Assembly (NCBI GenBank): GCA_934454405.1
Contig: CAKSFN010000013.1
Location: 4,956 to 68,955 of the forward strand
Direction: 5' to 3'
DNA length: 64,000 nt
Source: an uncultured Eubacteriales bacterium
GTDB taxonomy: Bacteria; Bacillota; Clostridia; Oscillospirales; UBA644
Position numbers and translations under genes: made by a program. The notes under the pieces were generated by a model. The model did no database searches. It was given only the letters and a program-made list of their open reading frames with translations, and was not told the DNA's origin. Positions 50,515 through 59,468 of the stretch are shown piece by piece (the stretch's first letter is position 1; each line of letters starts with the position of its first letter).

Positions 50515-51463
50515 CTTTCTCTTTCAGACAGTTCGTTCGAGCATGGCGTTCCTTTTCGGCTCGACGGGCGAGATACTGACCGAAAAATCGGGGCACCTCA
50601 ACCTCGGCATTCCCGGAACAATGTGCGTAGGCGCGGCATTCGGCTGCTGCGCGGAGTCGATATATGTAACAAGCGTCGGCGGCATAGACGCGGCAAACCC
50701 GTTTCTTGCGGTGCTGCTGCCCATTCTCGCAACGTTCCTCGGCGGCGGTCTTATGGGACTTATCTACTGCTTCCTCACCGTTACCCTGCGCGCCAATCAA
50801 AATGTTACGGGGCTTGTCCTCACAACGCTCGGTATCGGCGTTTCCGACTTTATGATCTCGCTTGTCGAGGCTTCCAGTTTTTCGACCGCAAGCAAATTCT
50901 TCACGGCATATCTCCCGTTTGCGGACAAACTCGGCGCGTTCGGCAAACTCATATTCTCCTACGGCGCGATGGTCTATCTTTCCGTGGTTGTTGCTCTTGT
51001 CTGCGCTTTCGTTCTGAAAAAGACGAGAACGGGACTTCACCTGCGCGCGGTCGGAGAAGACCCCGCAACTGCCGACGCGGCAGGCATAAGCGTTACCAAA
51101 TACCGCTATATCGCAACGGTTCTCGGCAGCGGCATCGCGGGTCTCGGCGGTCTCGGATATATCATGGACAATCTCGGCGGCAACTGGGAATACACCATCG
51201 ACGCCATCGGCTGGCTTGCCATCGCGCTGGTTATCTTCTCGCTGTGGAAGCCCAACCTCGCAATTCTCGGCTCGTTCGTTTTCGGCGCTCTCTACAAGAT
51301 AGGCAACTACATTCCCGGCATCTCCACCACGCAAAAACCGCTTATCAAAATGCTTCCCTATGTTGTAACGATAATCGTTCTTATCGTAACGAGCATCAGA
51401 AGCAAGAAAGAAAACCAAGCCCCCGAGGGTCTCGGTCTTTCCTATTTCAGAGAAGAAAGATAA
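50501..51463 (+). CDS. nupQ: Nucleoside ABC importer permease, subunit 2
   Basis: Second membrane subunit, BPD_transp_2 family. It begins at a GTG (50501) preceded by AAAGGAGG inside the end of nupP. Family marks: LTEKSGHLNLGIPGTMCVGA near residue 27 and the coupling loop GLHLRAVGEDPATADAAGIS near 182. About nine membrane segments. 320 aa. Last gene of the riboswitch-controlled operon, closed by the terminator at 51486. Confidence 0.93.
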   Translation: MDIINFLFQTVRSSMAFLFGSTGEILTEKSGHLNLGIPGTMCVGAAFGCCAESIYVTSVGGIDAANPFLAVLLPILATFLGGGLMGLIYCFLTVTLRANQNVTGLVLTTLGIGVSDFMISLVEASSFSTASKFFTAYLPFADKLGAFGKLIFSYGAMVYLSVVVALVCAFVLKKTRTGLHLRAVGEDPATADAAGISVTKYRYIATVLGSGIAGLGGLGYIMDNLGGNWEYTIDAIGWLAIALVIFSLWKPNLAILGSFVFGALYKIGNYIPGISTTQKPLIKMLPYVVTIIVLIVTSIRSKKENQAPEGLGLSYFREER

Positions 51464-51485
51464 AAAAACCACAAAACAAAAGTAC

Positions 51486-51517
51486 ACGGCAGACGCAAAA
51501 GCGTCTGCCGTCTTTTT
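51486..51517 (+). terminator. Terminator of the nucleoside importer operon
   Basis: Perfect 11-bp stem ACGGCAGACGC / GCGTCTGCCGT with an AAAA loop, followed by CTTTTTT. Confidence 0.92.
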
Positions 51518-51591
51518 TGTCTGAATTGCCCATTACCGTCCGGAAAGAAAGGCTTCGGAATAAGGCTGTCTATCCGCACGATTTGATAATT

Positions 51592-51620
51592 AAAGCCCGG
51601 ACACCCTGCAACAGGGCTTT
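51592..51620 (-). terminator. Probable terminator of the ABC exporter transcript
   Basis: AAAGCCC (51592-51598) pairs with GGGCTTT (51614-51620); on the minus strand TAATTATC follows. It lies about 40 bases beyond the coding-like stretch at 51659-51826, which is therefore part of the exporter transcript. Confidence 0.55.
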
Positions 51621-51658
51621 ACCGTCATATTTTTACGGACAATCGCCTTTCGGGATCT

Positions 51659-51826
51659 CTATTTGTTTGCGAGATGCACTCCGGGCGCGTTGTACTCTCC
51701 CTCCGGGTCGTCCGCAAACACGGGGTCGGTCTGACCTTTTAGGCTTACATAAACGGAATAAATTCCGATATTGCCGCATTTGAAAAAAGCGGCGCCGAAA
51801 ATGCGGGTCGCGTTTCCCTTTGCTTT
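51659..51826 (-). pseudogene. Coding-like stretch without a start, behind the ABC exporter
   Basis: In the frame one base before that of the exporter, codons from about 51826 to a TAG at 51661-51659 read a plausible protein end, for example RIFGAAFFKCGNIGIYSVYV followed by acidic FADDPEGEYNAPG. No ATG, GTG or TTG with a ribosome site starts it; the frame enters the exporter's last codons. No slippery sequence precedes the exporter stop. Most likely the remnant of a gene truncated at its 5' end. Family not recognised. Confidence 0.4.
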
Positions 51827-51828
51827 GT

Positions 51829-53568
51829 TTAATGCGCAAACTGCGATTCGTAGAGTTCGGAGTAGAAGCCTTTCTTTGCCAGCAGTTCGTCGTGCGTGCC
51901 CTGCTCGATTATTTTGCCGTCTTTCATAACAAGTATCAGGTCGGCTTCCCGTATTGTCGAAAGGCGGTGCGCCACGATAAAGCTCGTTCTGCCTTTCATC
52001 ATTTCCGCGAACGCTTTTTGTATCTGCTGTTCGGTGCGCGTGTCGATGGACGAGGTCGCCTCGTCAAGAATGAGCATGGGCGGCAGCGCAAGCATAACGC
52101 GCGTTATGCAGAGCAGCTGTTTCTGCCCCTGCGAAAGAAGCCCCCCGTCCTCGGAAAGAACCGTGTCGTAACCGTTCGGAAGTCTTGTTATAAAGCCGTG
52201 CGCGCGCGATTTTTTCGCCGCCGCGATAACTTCTTCTTCCGTTGCGTCGGGTTTGCCCATAACGATGTTTTCGCGCACCGTGCCGCTGCGCAGCCAAGTT
52301 TCCTGCAACACCATACCGTAGCCTGCGCGCAGGCTGTCTCGGGTTATGTCGCGAATGTCTTTTCCGTCCACCTTGATTGAACCCGAGTCAACGTCGTAAA
52401 AACGCATGAGCAGGTTTATTATCGTGCTTTTGCCGCAGCCTGTCGGACCGACTATGGCGATGCGCTGACCGTGTTCGACCGAAAGATTGAGATTTTCGAT
52501 AAGTTTTTTGTCTTTGACGTATGAGAAGCAGACTTTTTCCGCCGTAACGCGACCTTCGACGTCGGTCAGGGTCTCCTTGCCCTTGTCTGATATTTCGGAC
52601 GGCTCTTCTATCAGCGAAAACAGCCTTTCCGCGCAGACAAGCGCGTTCTGCATTTCCGTTACGACCCCCGAAATTTCATTGAACGGCTTTGCGTACTGGG
52701 TCGCGTAGCTCAAAAGGCACGCCAGACCGCCGACGGAAAGCGACGCGCCGCCGCTTGCTATTACGGCAAGCGCGCCCGCAAGGCTGACCGCCGCGTATAT
52801 AAGCCCGTTGACAAATCTCGTGGAAGGGTTGACTATCGAAGAAAAAAACGTTGCGCGAAGAGAGCATTTGCGAAGTCTTTCGTTGACCTCGTCGAAATCC
52901 TCCGTCGCTTTCTGTTCGTGTCCGAATGCGCGGACAACCTTTGTCTGACCGATAAGTTCGTTTATCAGCGCGGTCTGTTCGCCTCTCGTTTCGGAGCGGA
53001 GAGAAAACATTTTGTGCGTGTTTTTGGCGATAAAAGCCGCGATAAACAGCGAAACGGGGGTTAAAACAACAACTATCAGCGCGATAAGAGGGTTTATCGC
53101 AAGCATAAAACCGAGCGTCAGAAGTATCGTTACAACGCCCGTGAACAGCTGTGAAAATCCGAGCAGAAGACCGTCCGCGAATTGGTCGGCGTCCGAAATA
53201 ACGCGGCTGACAATATCTCCGTGATAGTGCGCGTCGATATAAGAGACGGGAAGTGTTTTCAGCTTTTCTGCCGCCTCATTGCGCAGGTCGCGCACGACGC
53301 CGAACGTTATGCGGTTGTTTATAACGCCCATTATCCATTGAAGAAGCCCGGTTACTCCCACAACGATGCCGAGACGGACAAGCAGCGAGACGATGCCGCC
53401 GAAATCAACTTCGTTTTTGCCGACGATAAGGTCTATCGCTTCGCCGACGATTTTCGGGACGTACAGCGCCGCAGCCGCCGTTACCGCCGCAATCAGAACG
53501 GAAACGACTGTCTCAAAACGATACTTTTTCAGGCGGTTCAGGACCTTTTTCAGCGTTTTGCTTTTCAT
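51829..53568 (-). CDS. ABC exporter half-transporter, subunit B (canonical NBD)
   Basis: Type IV ABC exporter with six membrane helices (about residues 18-310) fused to an ATPase. Walker A VGPTGCGKSTIINLL (about 375), signature LSQGQKQLLCI, Walker B PMLILDEATSSIDT with the catalytic Glu, and the H-loop VAHRLST. 579 aa. It overlaps its partner gene (53565) by four bases, so the two form a heterodimer. Substrate cannot be told; such pairs export drugs, lipids or peptides. Confidence 0.92.
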   Translation of the reverse strand: MKSKTLKKVLNRLKKYRFETVVSVLIAAVTAAAALYVPKIVGEAIDLIVGKNEVDFGGIVSLLVRLGIVVGVTGLLQWIMGVINNRITFGVVRDLRNEAAEKLKTLPVSYIDAHYHGDIVSRVISDADQFADGLLLGFSQLFTGVVTILLTLGFMLAINPLIALIVVVLTPVSLFIAAFIAKNTHKMFSLRSETRGEQTALINELIGQTKVVRAFGHEQKATEDFDEVNERLRKCSLRATFFSSIVNPSTRFVNGLIYAAVSLAGALAVIASGGASLSVGGLACLLSYATQYAKPFNEISGVVTEMQNALVCAERLFSLIEEPSEISDKGKETLTDVEGRVTAEKVCFSYVKDKKLIENLNLSVEHGQRIAIVGPTGCGKSTIINLLMRFYDVDSGSIKVDGKDIRDITRDSLRAGYGMVLQETWLRSGTVRENIVMGKPDATEEEVIAAAKKSRAHGFITRLPNGYDTVLSEDGGLLSQGQKQLLCITRVMLALPPMLILDEATSSIDTRTEQQIQKAFAEMMKGRTSFIVAHRLSTIREADLILVMKDGKIIEQGTHDELLAKKGFYSELYESQFAH

Positions 53569-55292
53569 CTGTCCGCCTCCTTTTTGAACTGCGAACTGTA
53601 TATTTCTTCGTATACGGGGCAGGTCTTTATCAGCTCGTCGTGCGTTCCCTTTCCCGCGACGCAGCCCTCGTCAAGCGCAATAATGATGTCCGCGTTCATC
53701 ACCGCCGCCGCCCTCTGGGAAACTATAAAAACCGTCGGCGCATATTCAAGCGCGGATATCGCTTTTCGGAGCTCCGCGTCCGTTTTCAGATCGAGAGCCG
53801 ACGCCGAATCGTCGAGAATGAGTATTCTCGGCTTTCTTACAAGCGCGCGGGCAACGGTTAAACGCTGACGCTGACCTCCGGAGAAGTTGCGCCCGTCCTG
53901 CTCGACAGGCGCGTCAAGCCCGCCCTTGTCAAGCGCGACCTGCTCCGCCTGCGCCGTTTTGAGAGCCTCCCAAAGCTCCTCGTCGGTCGCGTCCTCTTTG
54001 CCCCAAAGCAGATTTGAGCGTATCGTTCCCTTGAAAAGCGCTGCGCGCTGGGGCACTATGCCGATATTTTTTCTCAATTCCTCCGCGTCAAGCTCGCGGA
54101 CATCTGTTCCCCCGACCCTGACGCAGCCTTTCGTGACATCGTAAAAACGCGGAATGAGGTTGACAAGCGACGTTTTGCCGCTGCCCGTGCCGCCGATAAC
54201 TCCGACGGTCGAGCCGCTCGGCGCGTAAAAGTTCACGCCCGAAAGCGACGGGGCTCCTGCCTCGGGATAAGTGAGCTCAACGCCGTCAAATTCAACATCG
54301 CCGCCTATATCGGTATGTTTTTTCTCTTTGTCGCAGTTTTCGTCCATCGAGTTTTCGGTTGTCAGCACGCCGTCCACCCTCTTTGCGCAGGCGACCGCGC
54401 GCGTCAGCGTTATTATCAGCATCGCAAGCTTGACAAGCTCGACGAGTATCTGCGACATATAGTTGTAAAGCGCGACGACCTGTCCCTGCGAGATCGCGCC
54501 CGAGCTGACGCGAACAGCGCCGACATAAATAAGCGCGATAACGCCGCAGTTGATGAGAACATAAGTCAGCGGGTTCATCAGCGCGGAAATCCTGCCGACG
54601 AACTTCTGGCTTTTTGTAAGGTCGTTATTTGTCGAAACAAACCGTTCGTATTCGGAGTTTTCCTTCCGAAAAGCGCGGATAACGCGAACGCCCGAAAGAT
54701 TTTCGCGCGTTATGCCGAGAAGGGAGTCAAGCTTTGCCTGAACCTTTTTATAAAGCGGAATGGTTATGAGCATTATCGCCATAACCGCCGCCGATATAAC
54801 GGGAATGACAACCGCAAAAGTGACGGCGCTTTTCGCGTCGACGGTGAACGCCATTATCGCCGCGCCGAATACGACGAACGGGGAGCGCAAAAGCAGCCGA
54901 AGAACCATATTGACGCCCTGCTGAACCTGTTCGACGTCTGCCGTCATACGCGTTATCAGCGTCGGGGCTCCGAGTTTGTCCGTGTCCGCGTAGGAAAGCG
55001 ACTGTATGCGCGTGAACAGCGCGTGACGGAGTTTTGAGGCGAAACCGACTGCCGCTTTTGCCGCAAAATACTGCGCGGTTATCGCAAACGCAAGGCCGCA
55101 CACCGCAAGCAGCGCCAAAACTCCGACGCGTCCCCAAACATATCCCTTGTCGCCGCCCGCTATTCCCATGTCGATGACAGATGCGATGACGAGCGGAACA
55201 AACAGCTCGAAGCACGCTTCAAGCAGTTTGAAAAGCGGCGCAGAGATACATTCCTTTTTGTATGATTTTAAGTAAGAAAGCGTTTTTTTCAT
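53565..55292 (-). CDS. ABC exporter half-transporter, subunit A (degenerate NBD)
   Basis: Partner of the 51829-53568 product, same architecture: six helices, then an ATPase with Walker A IGGTGSGKTSLVNLI, signature FSGGQRQRLTVARAL and Walker B RILILDDSASALDL. The Asp in place of the catalytic Glu and the H-loop VSQRAAA (Gln for His) mark the degenerate site of asymmetric heterodimeric exporters. 575 aa. Its promoter is at 55328-55356. Confidence 0.92.
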   Translation of the reverse strand: MKKTLSYLKSYKKECISAPLFKLLEACFELFVPLVIASVIDMGIAGGDKGYVWGRVGVLALLAVCGLAFAITAQYFAAKAAVGFASKLRHALFTRIQSLSYADTDKLGAPTLITRMTADVEQVQQGVNMVLRLLLRSPFVVFGAAIMAFTVDAKSAVTFAVVIPVISAAVMAIMLITIPLYKKVQAKLDSLLGITRENLSGVRVIRAFRKENSEYERFVSTNNDLTKSQKFVGRISALMNPLTYVLINCGVIALIYVGAVRVSSGAISQGQVVALYNYMSQILVELVKLAMLIITLTRAVACAKRVDGVLTTENSMDENCDKEKKHTDIGGDVEFDGVELTYPEAGAPSLSGVNFYAPSGSTVGVIGGTGSGKTSLVNLIPRFYDVTKGCVRVGGTDVRELDAEELRKNIGIVPQRAALFKGTIRSNLLWGKEDATDEELWEALKTAQAEQVALDKGGLDAPVEQDGRNFSGGQRQRLTVARALVRKPRILILDDSASALDLKTDAELRKAISALEYAPTVFIVSQRAAAVMNADIIIALDEGCVAGKGTHDELIKTCPVYEEIYSSQFKKEADR

Positions 55293-55327
55293 ATATTCTC
55301 CGTGCTTTTATAGCTTCTGTAAAGTTA

Positions 55328-55356
55328 ATTATACCATATTTTGCTCTTTCAATCAA
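55328..55356 (-). promoter_or_regulatory. Promoter of the ABC exporter pair
   Basis: Minus-strand TTGATT (55356-55351) and TATAAT (55333-55328), 17-bp spacer, 35 bp before the start. Confidence 0.75.
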
Positions 55357-55405
55357 GAGAATTCCATCCTTTTGCGAACATTTCGCATAAAAGTCGGGAA
55401 CGGAC

Positions 55406-55437
55406 TTGACAAACGGCGGCGCGGAGTGTAATATAAT
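55406..55437 (+). promoter_or_regulatory. Promoter of metY-metA
   Basis: TTGACA (55406-55411) with TAATAT (55429-55434) at 17 bp; an overlapping TATAAT sits at 55432-55437. The leader is only about 25 bases, so there is no SAM or T-box riboswitch. Confidence 0.75.
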
Positions 55438-55467
55438 ATGTATATTGAATGTTTTAAGGGGTATATT

Positions 55468-56754
55468 ATGTCGAAATACAAGATAGAAACAGAGTGCGTT
55501 CAGGGCGGTTACAGCCCGAAAAGCGGTGAACCGCGCGTTTTGCCCGTCGTTCAGAGCACGACTTTTAAGTATGATTCAGCCGCAGACGTGGGAGACCTTT
55601 TCGATTTGAAAAAAGAAGGATTTTTCTACACCCGCCTTGCCAACCCGACGCTCGATGCGGTCGAAAAAAAGATAGCGGCGCTTGAAGGCGGCGTCGGAGC
55701 CGTTCTGACCTCGTCGGGGCAGGCGGCGAACCTTTTCGCAATACTGAACATCACCTGCGCGGGGCAGAACATCGTTTCCTCTCCCGCGATTTACGGCGGA
55801 ACGGTCAACCTGTTTGCCGTAACGCTGAAAAAAATGGGTATCGAAGTCCGCTTCTGCTCTCCCGAAATGAGCGAAGAAGAAATCGACGGGCTTATTGACG
55901 ACAAAACGCGCCTCATTTTCGGCGAGACCATAGCAAATCCCGCGCTCAAAATCTTTGACATCGAAAAATACGCGAAAATAGCGCACAAGCACGGCATTCC
56001 GCTTGTTGTGGATAACACGTTTGCGACGCCCGTGCTTTGCCGCCCGTTTGATTTCGGCGCGGATATAGTGGTTCATTCGACCACGAAATATATGGACGGT
56101 CACGCAACGAGCGTGGGCGGCGTTGTGGTTGACGGCGGCCGTTTTAATTGGGAGAACGGCAAGTTTCCCGAACTCTGCGAACCCGACGAGTCGTATCACG
56201 GCATTGTTTACACAAAGAGCTTCGGAAACGCGGCGTATCTGACAAAAGCAAAAGTTCAACTTATGCGCGACCTCGGCTCCATTCCGTCGCCGATGAACGC
56301 ATTTTTGCTCAACATCGGGCTTGAAACGCTTCATCTGCGCGTTCCCCGCCATTGCGAAAACGCGCTTGCCGTTGCGAAGTATCTTGAAAGCGATCCGCGC
56401 GTGACGTGGGTGTCTTATCCCGGACTTGAATCGAGCCCCGACCGCGAGCTCGCGAAAAAATATCTTCCGAACGGATGCAGCGGCGTTATTTCTTACGGCA
56501 TAAGAGGCGGAAGAGAAGCTGCGGTCAAATTCATGGACAGTCTCAGACTTGCCGCGATAGTCGTTCACGTAGCGGACGCGAGAACGGGAGTTCTGCACCC
56601 GGCTTCGACGACGCACAGGCAGCTTTCCGACGAACAGCTTGCAGCCTGCGGCATAGGTCCCGATATGATCCGTATGTCCGTCGGTATAGAAAACGTCGAA
56701 GATATAATAGACGATATAAAACAAGCGCTTGACGAGGTGGAAAAATGCCGATAA
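55468..56754 (+). CDS. metY: O-acetylhomoserine sulfhydrylase
   Basis: PLP enzyme of the Cys/Met metabolism family that makes homocysteine from O-acetylhomoserine and sulfide. N-terminal TECVQGGYSPKSGEPRVLP, FYTRLANPTLDAVEKKIAAL, and the PLP lysine in IVVHSTTKYMDGHATSVGG; C-terminal THRQLSDEQLAACGI. 428 aa, the OAHS length rather than the ~380 aa of cystathionine enzymes. Start at 55468 follows AAGGGG; the upstream in-frame ATG lies at the -10 box. Overlaps metA by ten bases. Confidence 0.93.
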   Translation: MSKYKIETECVQGGYSPKSGEPRVLPVVQSTTFKYDSAADVGDLFDLKKEGFFYTRLANPTLDAVEKKIAALEGGVGAVLTSSGQAANLFAILNITCAGQNIVSSPAIYGGTVNLFAVTLKKMGIEVRFCSPEMSEEEIDGLIDDKTRLIFGETIANPALKIFDIEKYAKIAHKHGIPLVVDNTFATPVLCRPFDFGADIVVHSTTKYMDGHATSVGGVVVDGGRFNWENGKFPELCEPDESYHGIVYTKSFGNAAYLTKAKVQLMRDLGSIPSPMNAFLLNIGLETLHLRVPRHCENALAVAKYLESDPRVTWVSYPGLESSPDRELAKKYLPNGCSGVISYGIRGGREAAVKFMDSLRLAAIVVHVADARTGVLHPASTTHRQLSDEQLAACGIGPDMIRMSVGIENVEDIIDDIKQALDEVEKCR

Positions 56755-57665
56755 AAATTCCAGCAGACCTGCCTGCTACCGAGACGCTGCATAAGGAGAA
56801 CATTTTCGTTATGACGGAATCCCGCGCGTTGACGCAGGATATACGTCCGCTGAAAATTCTGCTTCTCAACCTTATGCCGACGAAGATAGCGACCGAGACG
56901 CAGCTTGCGCGTTTGCTCGGAAACTCTCCTCTTCAAGTTGATATGGAGTTCCTGCAAACCGCTTCGCACACGCCCAAGAACACGTCCGCGGAGCATATGA
57001 TCTCCTTTTACAAGCATTTTGAAGATGTTAAGGACAACAAGTACGACGGCTTGATAATAACGGGCGCGCCTGTTGAACAGATGCCGTTTGAAGAGGTTGA
57101 ATATTGGGACGAGCTCTGCCGCATAATGGAATGGAGCAAGACAAACGTCACAAGCACTTTTCATATCTGCTGGGGCGCACAGGCGGGGCTTTATTATCAC
57201 TACGGCATACCGAAATACCCGCTTGACAAAAAACTTTTCGGCGTTTTTCCGCACAAAGCCGAGCATAAACGCTCCATGCTCCTGCGCGGATTCGACGATG
57301 AGTTCTGGGTGCCGCAGTCACGGCATACGACGGTGCTTCGCGAGGACATAGAAAAGCATCCCGAGCTGAAAATCCTTGCGTCCTCGGAAGAAGCCGGCGT
57401 TTACGCCGTTGCGACCGAGCGCGGCAAGCAGATTTTTATAACGGGACATTCCGAGTACGACGCGGACACGCTGAAAAACGAATATCTGCGCGATAAAAAC
57501 GCGGGACTTCCGATAGCCGTGCCGAAAAACTACTTCCCGAACGACGACGATACGAAAGAGCCCGTTGTTCGCTGGCGCAGTCACGCAAACCTTATCTATT
57601 CGAACTGGCTGAACTATTTCGTATATCAGATAACGCCGTTCAATATCGACGAAATAAAAGGATAA
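56745..57665 (+). CDS. metA: Homoserine O-acetyltransferase (MetA family)
   Basis: Acylates homoserine for methionine synthesis. Catalytic Cys142 in TFHICWGAQAGLYYHYGI, His235 and Glu237 in TGHSEYDADTL. Residue 111 is Glu (TGAPVEQM), the form shown in Bacillus MetA to prefer acetyl-CoA over succinyl-CoA, which fits the O-acetylhomoserine sulfhydrylase encoded just upstream. 306 aa. Translation is coupled to metY. Confidence 0.93.
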   Translation: MPIKIPADLPATETLHKENIFVMTESRALTQDIRPLKILLLNLMPTKIATETQLARLLGNSPLQVDMEFLQTASHTPKNTSAEHMISFYKHFEDVKDNKYDGLIITGAPVEQMPFEEVEYWDELCRIMEWSKTNVTSTFHICWGAQAGLYYHYGIPKYPLDKKLFGVFPHKAEHKRSMLLRGFDDEFWVPQSRHTTVLREDIEKHPELKILASSEEAGVYAVATERGKQIFITGHSEYDADTLKNEYLRDKNAGLPIAVPKNYFPNDDDTKEPVVRWRSHANLIYSNWLNYFVYQITPFNIDEIKG

Positions 57666-57692
57666 CGGCAAGCTTTCATACCGCAAAAAAAC

Positions 57693-57735
57693 AACCCGAA
57701 CAAGACGGACCTTCGTCCGTCGCGTTCGGGTTTTT
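57693..57735. terminator. Bidirectional terminator between metA and ytfJ
   Basis: AACCCGAAC (57693-57701) with GTTCGGGTT (57724-57732), extended by an inner GACGGAC-CTTC-GTCCGTC stem; TTTTTC follows on the plus strand. It lies between convergent genes. Confidence 0.9.
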
Positions 57736-57751
57736 CTTTGTTTTCGAAAAA

Positions 57752-58159
57752 CTATTTCCCGGAATCTTCTTCCTTTTCCTTTTTGGAGGAAAAGCCTTTT
57801 ATTTTGTCGATTATGCCGGGAGCCATATCAATGGCCTTGTCAAGCATATTTTTCGAATCGGGAGAAAGCATTTTCAGGTCTATTTTTCCGTCGGCGGAAA
57901 CTATAAGAAACGCAAGCGGAGTGAGGGTTATGCCTGCGCCGCTGCCGCCGCCGAAAACGGGCTTGTCGGGAACTCCGTTCTTCGTGTTGAAGTCGGAGCC
58001 GCCGGAAGCAAATCCGAAGCTGACTTTCGAAACGGGAATGATGACCGTTCCCGTGGGTGTGGTAACGGGATCGCCTATAACGGTGTTCGCGTCAACCATT
58101 TCCTTGAGGTTTTTCATCGAGGTGTCCATAACGCCTTCGAGCGCGTGTCTTTGTTCCAT
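57752..58159 (-). CDS. ytfJ: YtfJ/GerW-family sporulation protein
   Basis: Spore protein family; in Bacillus GerW is needed for proper lysozyme-resistant spores and germination. Typical sequence: LKEMVDANTVIGDPVTTPTG, VIIPVSKVSFGFASGGSDF, then GGGSGAGITLTPLAFLIV. The start at 58159 has AAGGAA nine bases before it; a GTG three codons upstream has the ribosome site touching it. 135 aa. It is the last gene of the S2P-scp operon, directly after a DUF2953 gene, a conserved pair in clostridial spore formers. Confidence 0.88.
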   Translation of the reverse strand: MEQRHALEGVMDTSMKNLKEMVDANTVIGDPVTTPTGTVIIPVSKVSFGFASGGSDFNTKNGVPDKPVFGGGSGAGITLTPLAFLIVSADGKIDLKMLSPDSKNMLDKAIDMAPGIIDKIKGFSSKKEKEEDSGK

Positions 58160-58173
58160 ATCAGGCACTTCCT

Positions 58174-58776
58174 TTACAGTAAGTATTTTATAATCGATAT
58201 AACGGCGGCAATCACATTGTATATCCGAATGTATGCGACAGCCTCCGCGTTGTAAACAGAGTTTGTTTTTGTGAAATCGGGCGTTATCCCGATATGCAGG
58301 CTTTTGATTTTTTTGTGTCCGTTTATCAGCCCCGCAAGAGGATAGACAGCGGCGTTGAGCCTGCCGAAATTCAGCGCCGTCTGAGCCGCGTCGTCCGAAG
58401 AAACGGTTATATCGACGTCGAGTTTTTCAAAGTATATCTTCGCAACGAACTTCTCCAACACTATTTTTATCAGTTCAATATAATCGTAAACGCCGAACTC
58501 CGAGGTTTGATGACTGAAAAAACCCTCTTTTTTCTTTTTTTCCGTTTTTTCGGGCTCTTTCTTTTTCTTCTTTTTTTTCGCCTTTTTCTCTTTTTCGGGC
58601 GAAACCGTGTACTTAAAGCAGAGAAAACTGAAGGAAAGGATAAAACGGTTTTCGATATAGCCTATCCTGACCTTGACCTTTGACGGAAGCAGTATTGCGG
58701 CAAGAAGAAGCACAAGCCCGACGACGCACGCGGCAACTATCCCGACGATGCCGAGGATTTTCAGAAAAACACCCAT
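58174..58776 (-). CDS. DUF2953 protein, 200 aa
   Basis: N-terminal membrane helix (about residues 5-30), a beta-rich stretch (VKVRIGYIENRFILSFSFLC), a lysine-glutamate low-complexity linker (KKAKKKKKKKEPEKTEKKKK) and a C-terminal domain with KIYFEKLDVDITVSSDDAAQ and a final hydrophobic segment. DUF2953 genes commonly sit next to ytfJ, as here (14-base gap), and are probably spore-membrane related; function unproven. Confidence 0.82.
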   Translation of the reverse strand: MGVFLKILGIVGIVAACVVGLVLLLAAILLPSKVKVRIGYIENRFILSFSFLCFKYTVSPEKEKKAKKKKKKKEPEKTEKKKKEGFFSHQTSEFGVYDYIELIKIVLEKFVAKIYFEKLDVDITVSSDDAAQTALNFGRLNAAVYPLAGLINGHKKIKSLHIGITPDFTKTNSVYNAEAVAYIRIYNVIAAVISIIKYLL

Positions 58777-58822
58777 TTCGCGCCGCCTTTCTTCCTTATC
58801 GTTCTCCGCGGAAACGCCTGTG

Positions 58823-59446
58823 TCAGGCGTTCAGCTTTTCGTTGCCTATCTGTCCCGATTCGTAGCCCTCTTCCTCGGTCTGACCGCTGAGCAGAAGCTG
58901 CTTTTCGTGCGGCGCGGCAAGGTCTGCGAGCTCGTCTGTCATAAAGTCCGCTTCGGGCAGCTCCGAAATATCCGAAAGCCCGAAAACGGTAAGGAACCTG
59001 TCCGTTGTGATGTAGGACATCGGCCTTCCGGGCAGATCGACTTTGCCGTCCTCGGCGAGCAATCCCTTTTCCACGAGCGCTTCCACAACTTCGCCCGACG
59101 ATACGCCGCGTATCTGACTGATATACGTTTTTGTTACGGGCTGGTTGTACGCCGTTATCGCAAGCGTTTCCATCGCCGCGTTGGACAGATTGGTCTTCCT
59201 CGTCGCGAGATACGTCGAAACGGTCTGTCCGAGCGCGAGTTTTGTAACAAAGCGGAAATTGTCGCCCGTGCGAATAAGTTCGAACCCGTGACGCTCGTCC
59301 GCGTATTCCTCTTTGATCTCGTCGAGAACTTCAAGCAGCACCTTTCGCGGCGCGTCGAGAGTTCCTTCGAGTCTTGAAATTTCCACGGGCGCGCCCGATG
59401 CGTAAAGAATAGCCTCTACAACGGGGCGCAGATCTTTGTTTTCCAT
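58823..59446 (-). CDS. scpB: Segregation and condensation protein B
   Basis: Winged-helix subunit of the Smc-ScpAB condensin complex that compacts and separates chromosomes. N-terminal VVEAILYASGAPVEISRLEG; the second winged helix holds AMETLAITAYNQPVTKTYIS and IRGVSSGEVVEALVEKGLLA, with DLPGRPMSYITTDRFL. 207 aa. Follows scpA by 22 bases. Confidence 0.94.
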   Translation of the reverse strand: MENKDLRPVVEAILYASGAPVEISRLEGTLDAPRKVLLEVLDEIKEEYADERHGFELIRTGDNFRFVTKLALGQTVSTYLATRKTNLSNAAMETLAITAYNQPVTKTYISQIRGVSSGEVVEALVEKGLLAEDGKVDLPGRPMSYITTDRFLTVFGLSDISELPEADFMTDELADLAAPHEKQLLLSGQTEEEGYESGQIGNEKLNA

Positions 59447-59468
59447 ATTTTTTTATCTTTTTCCTTTT

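Noticed and set aside
53565..55292. Walker B Glu to Asp and H-loop His to Gln in the exporter subunit as inactivation
   Set aside because: This asymmetry is typical of heterodimeric ABC exporters with one degenerate site; the partner subunit is canonical.
55412..55467. SAM or T-box riboswitch before metY-metA
   Set aside because: The leader is only about 25-30 bases, too short for either.
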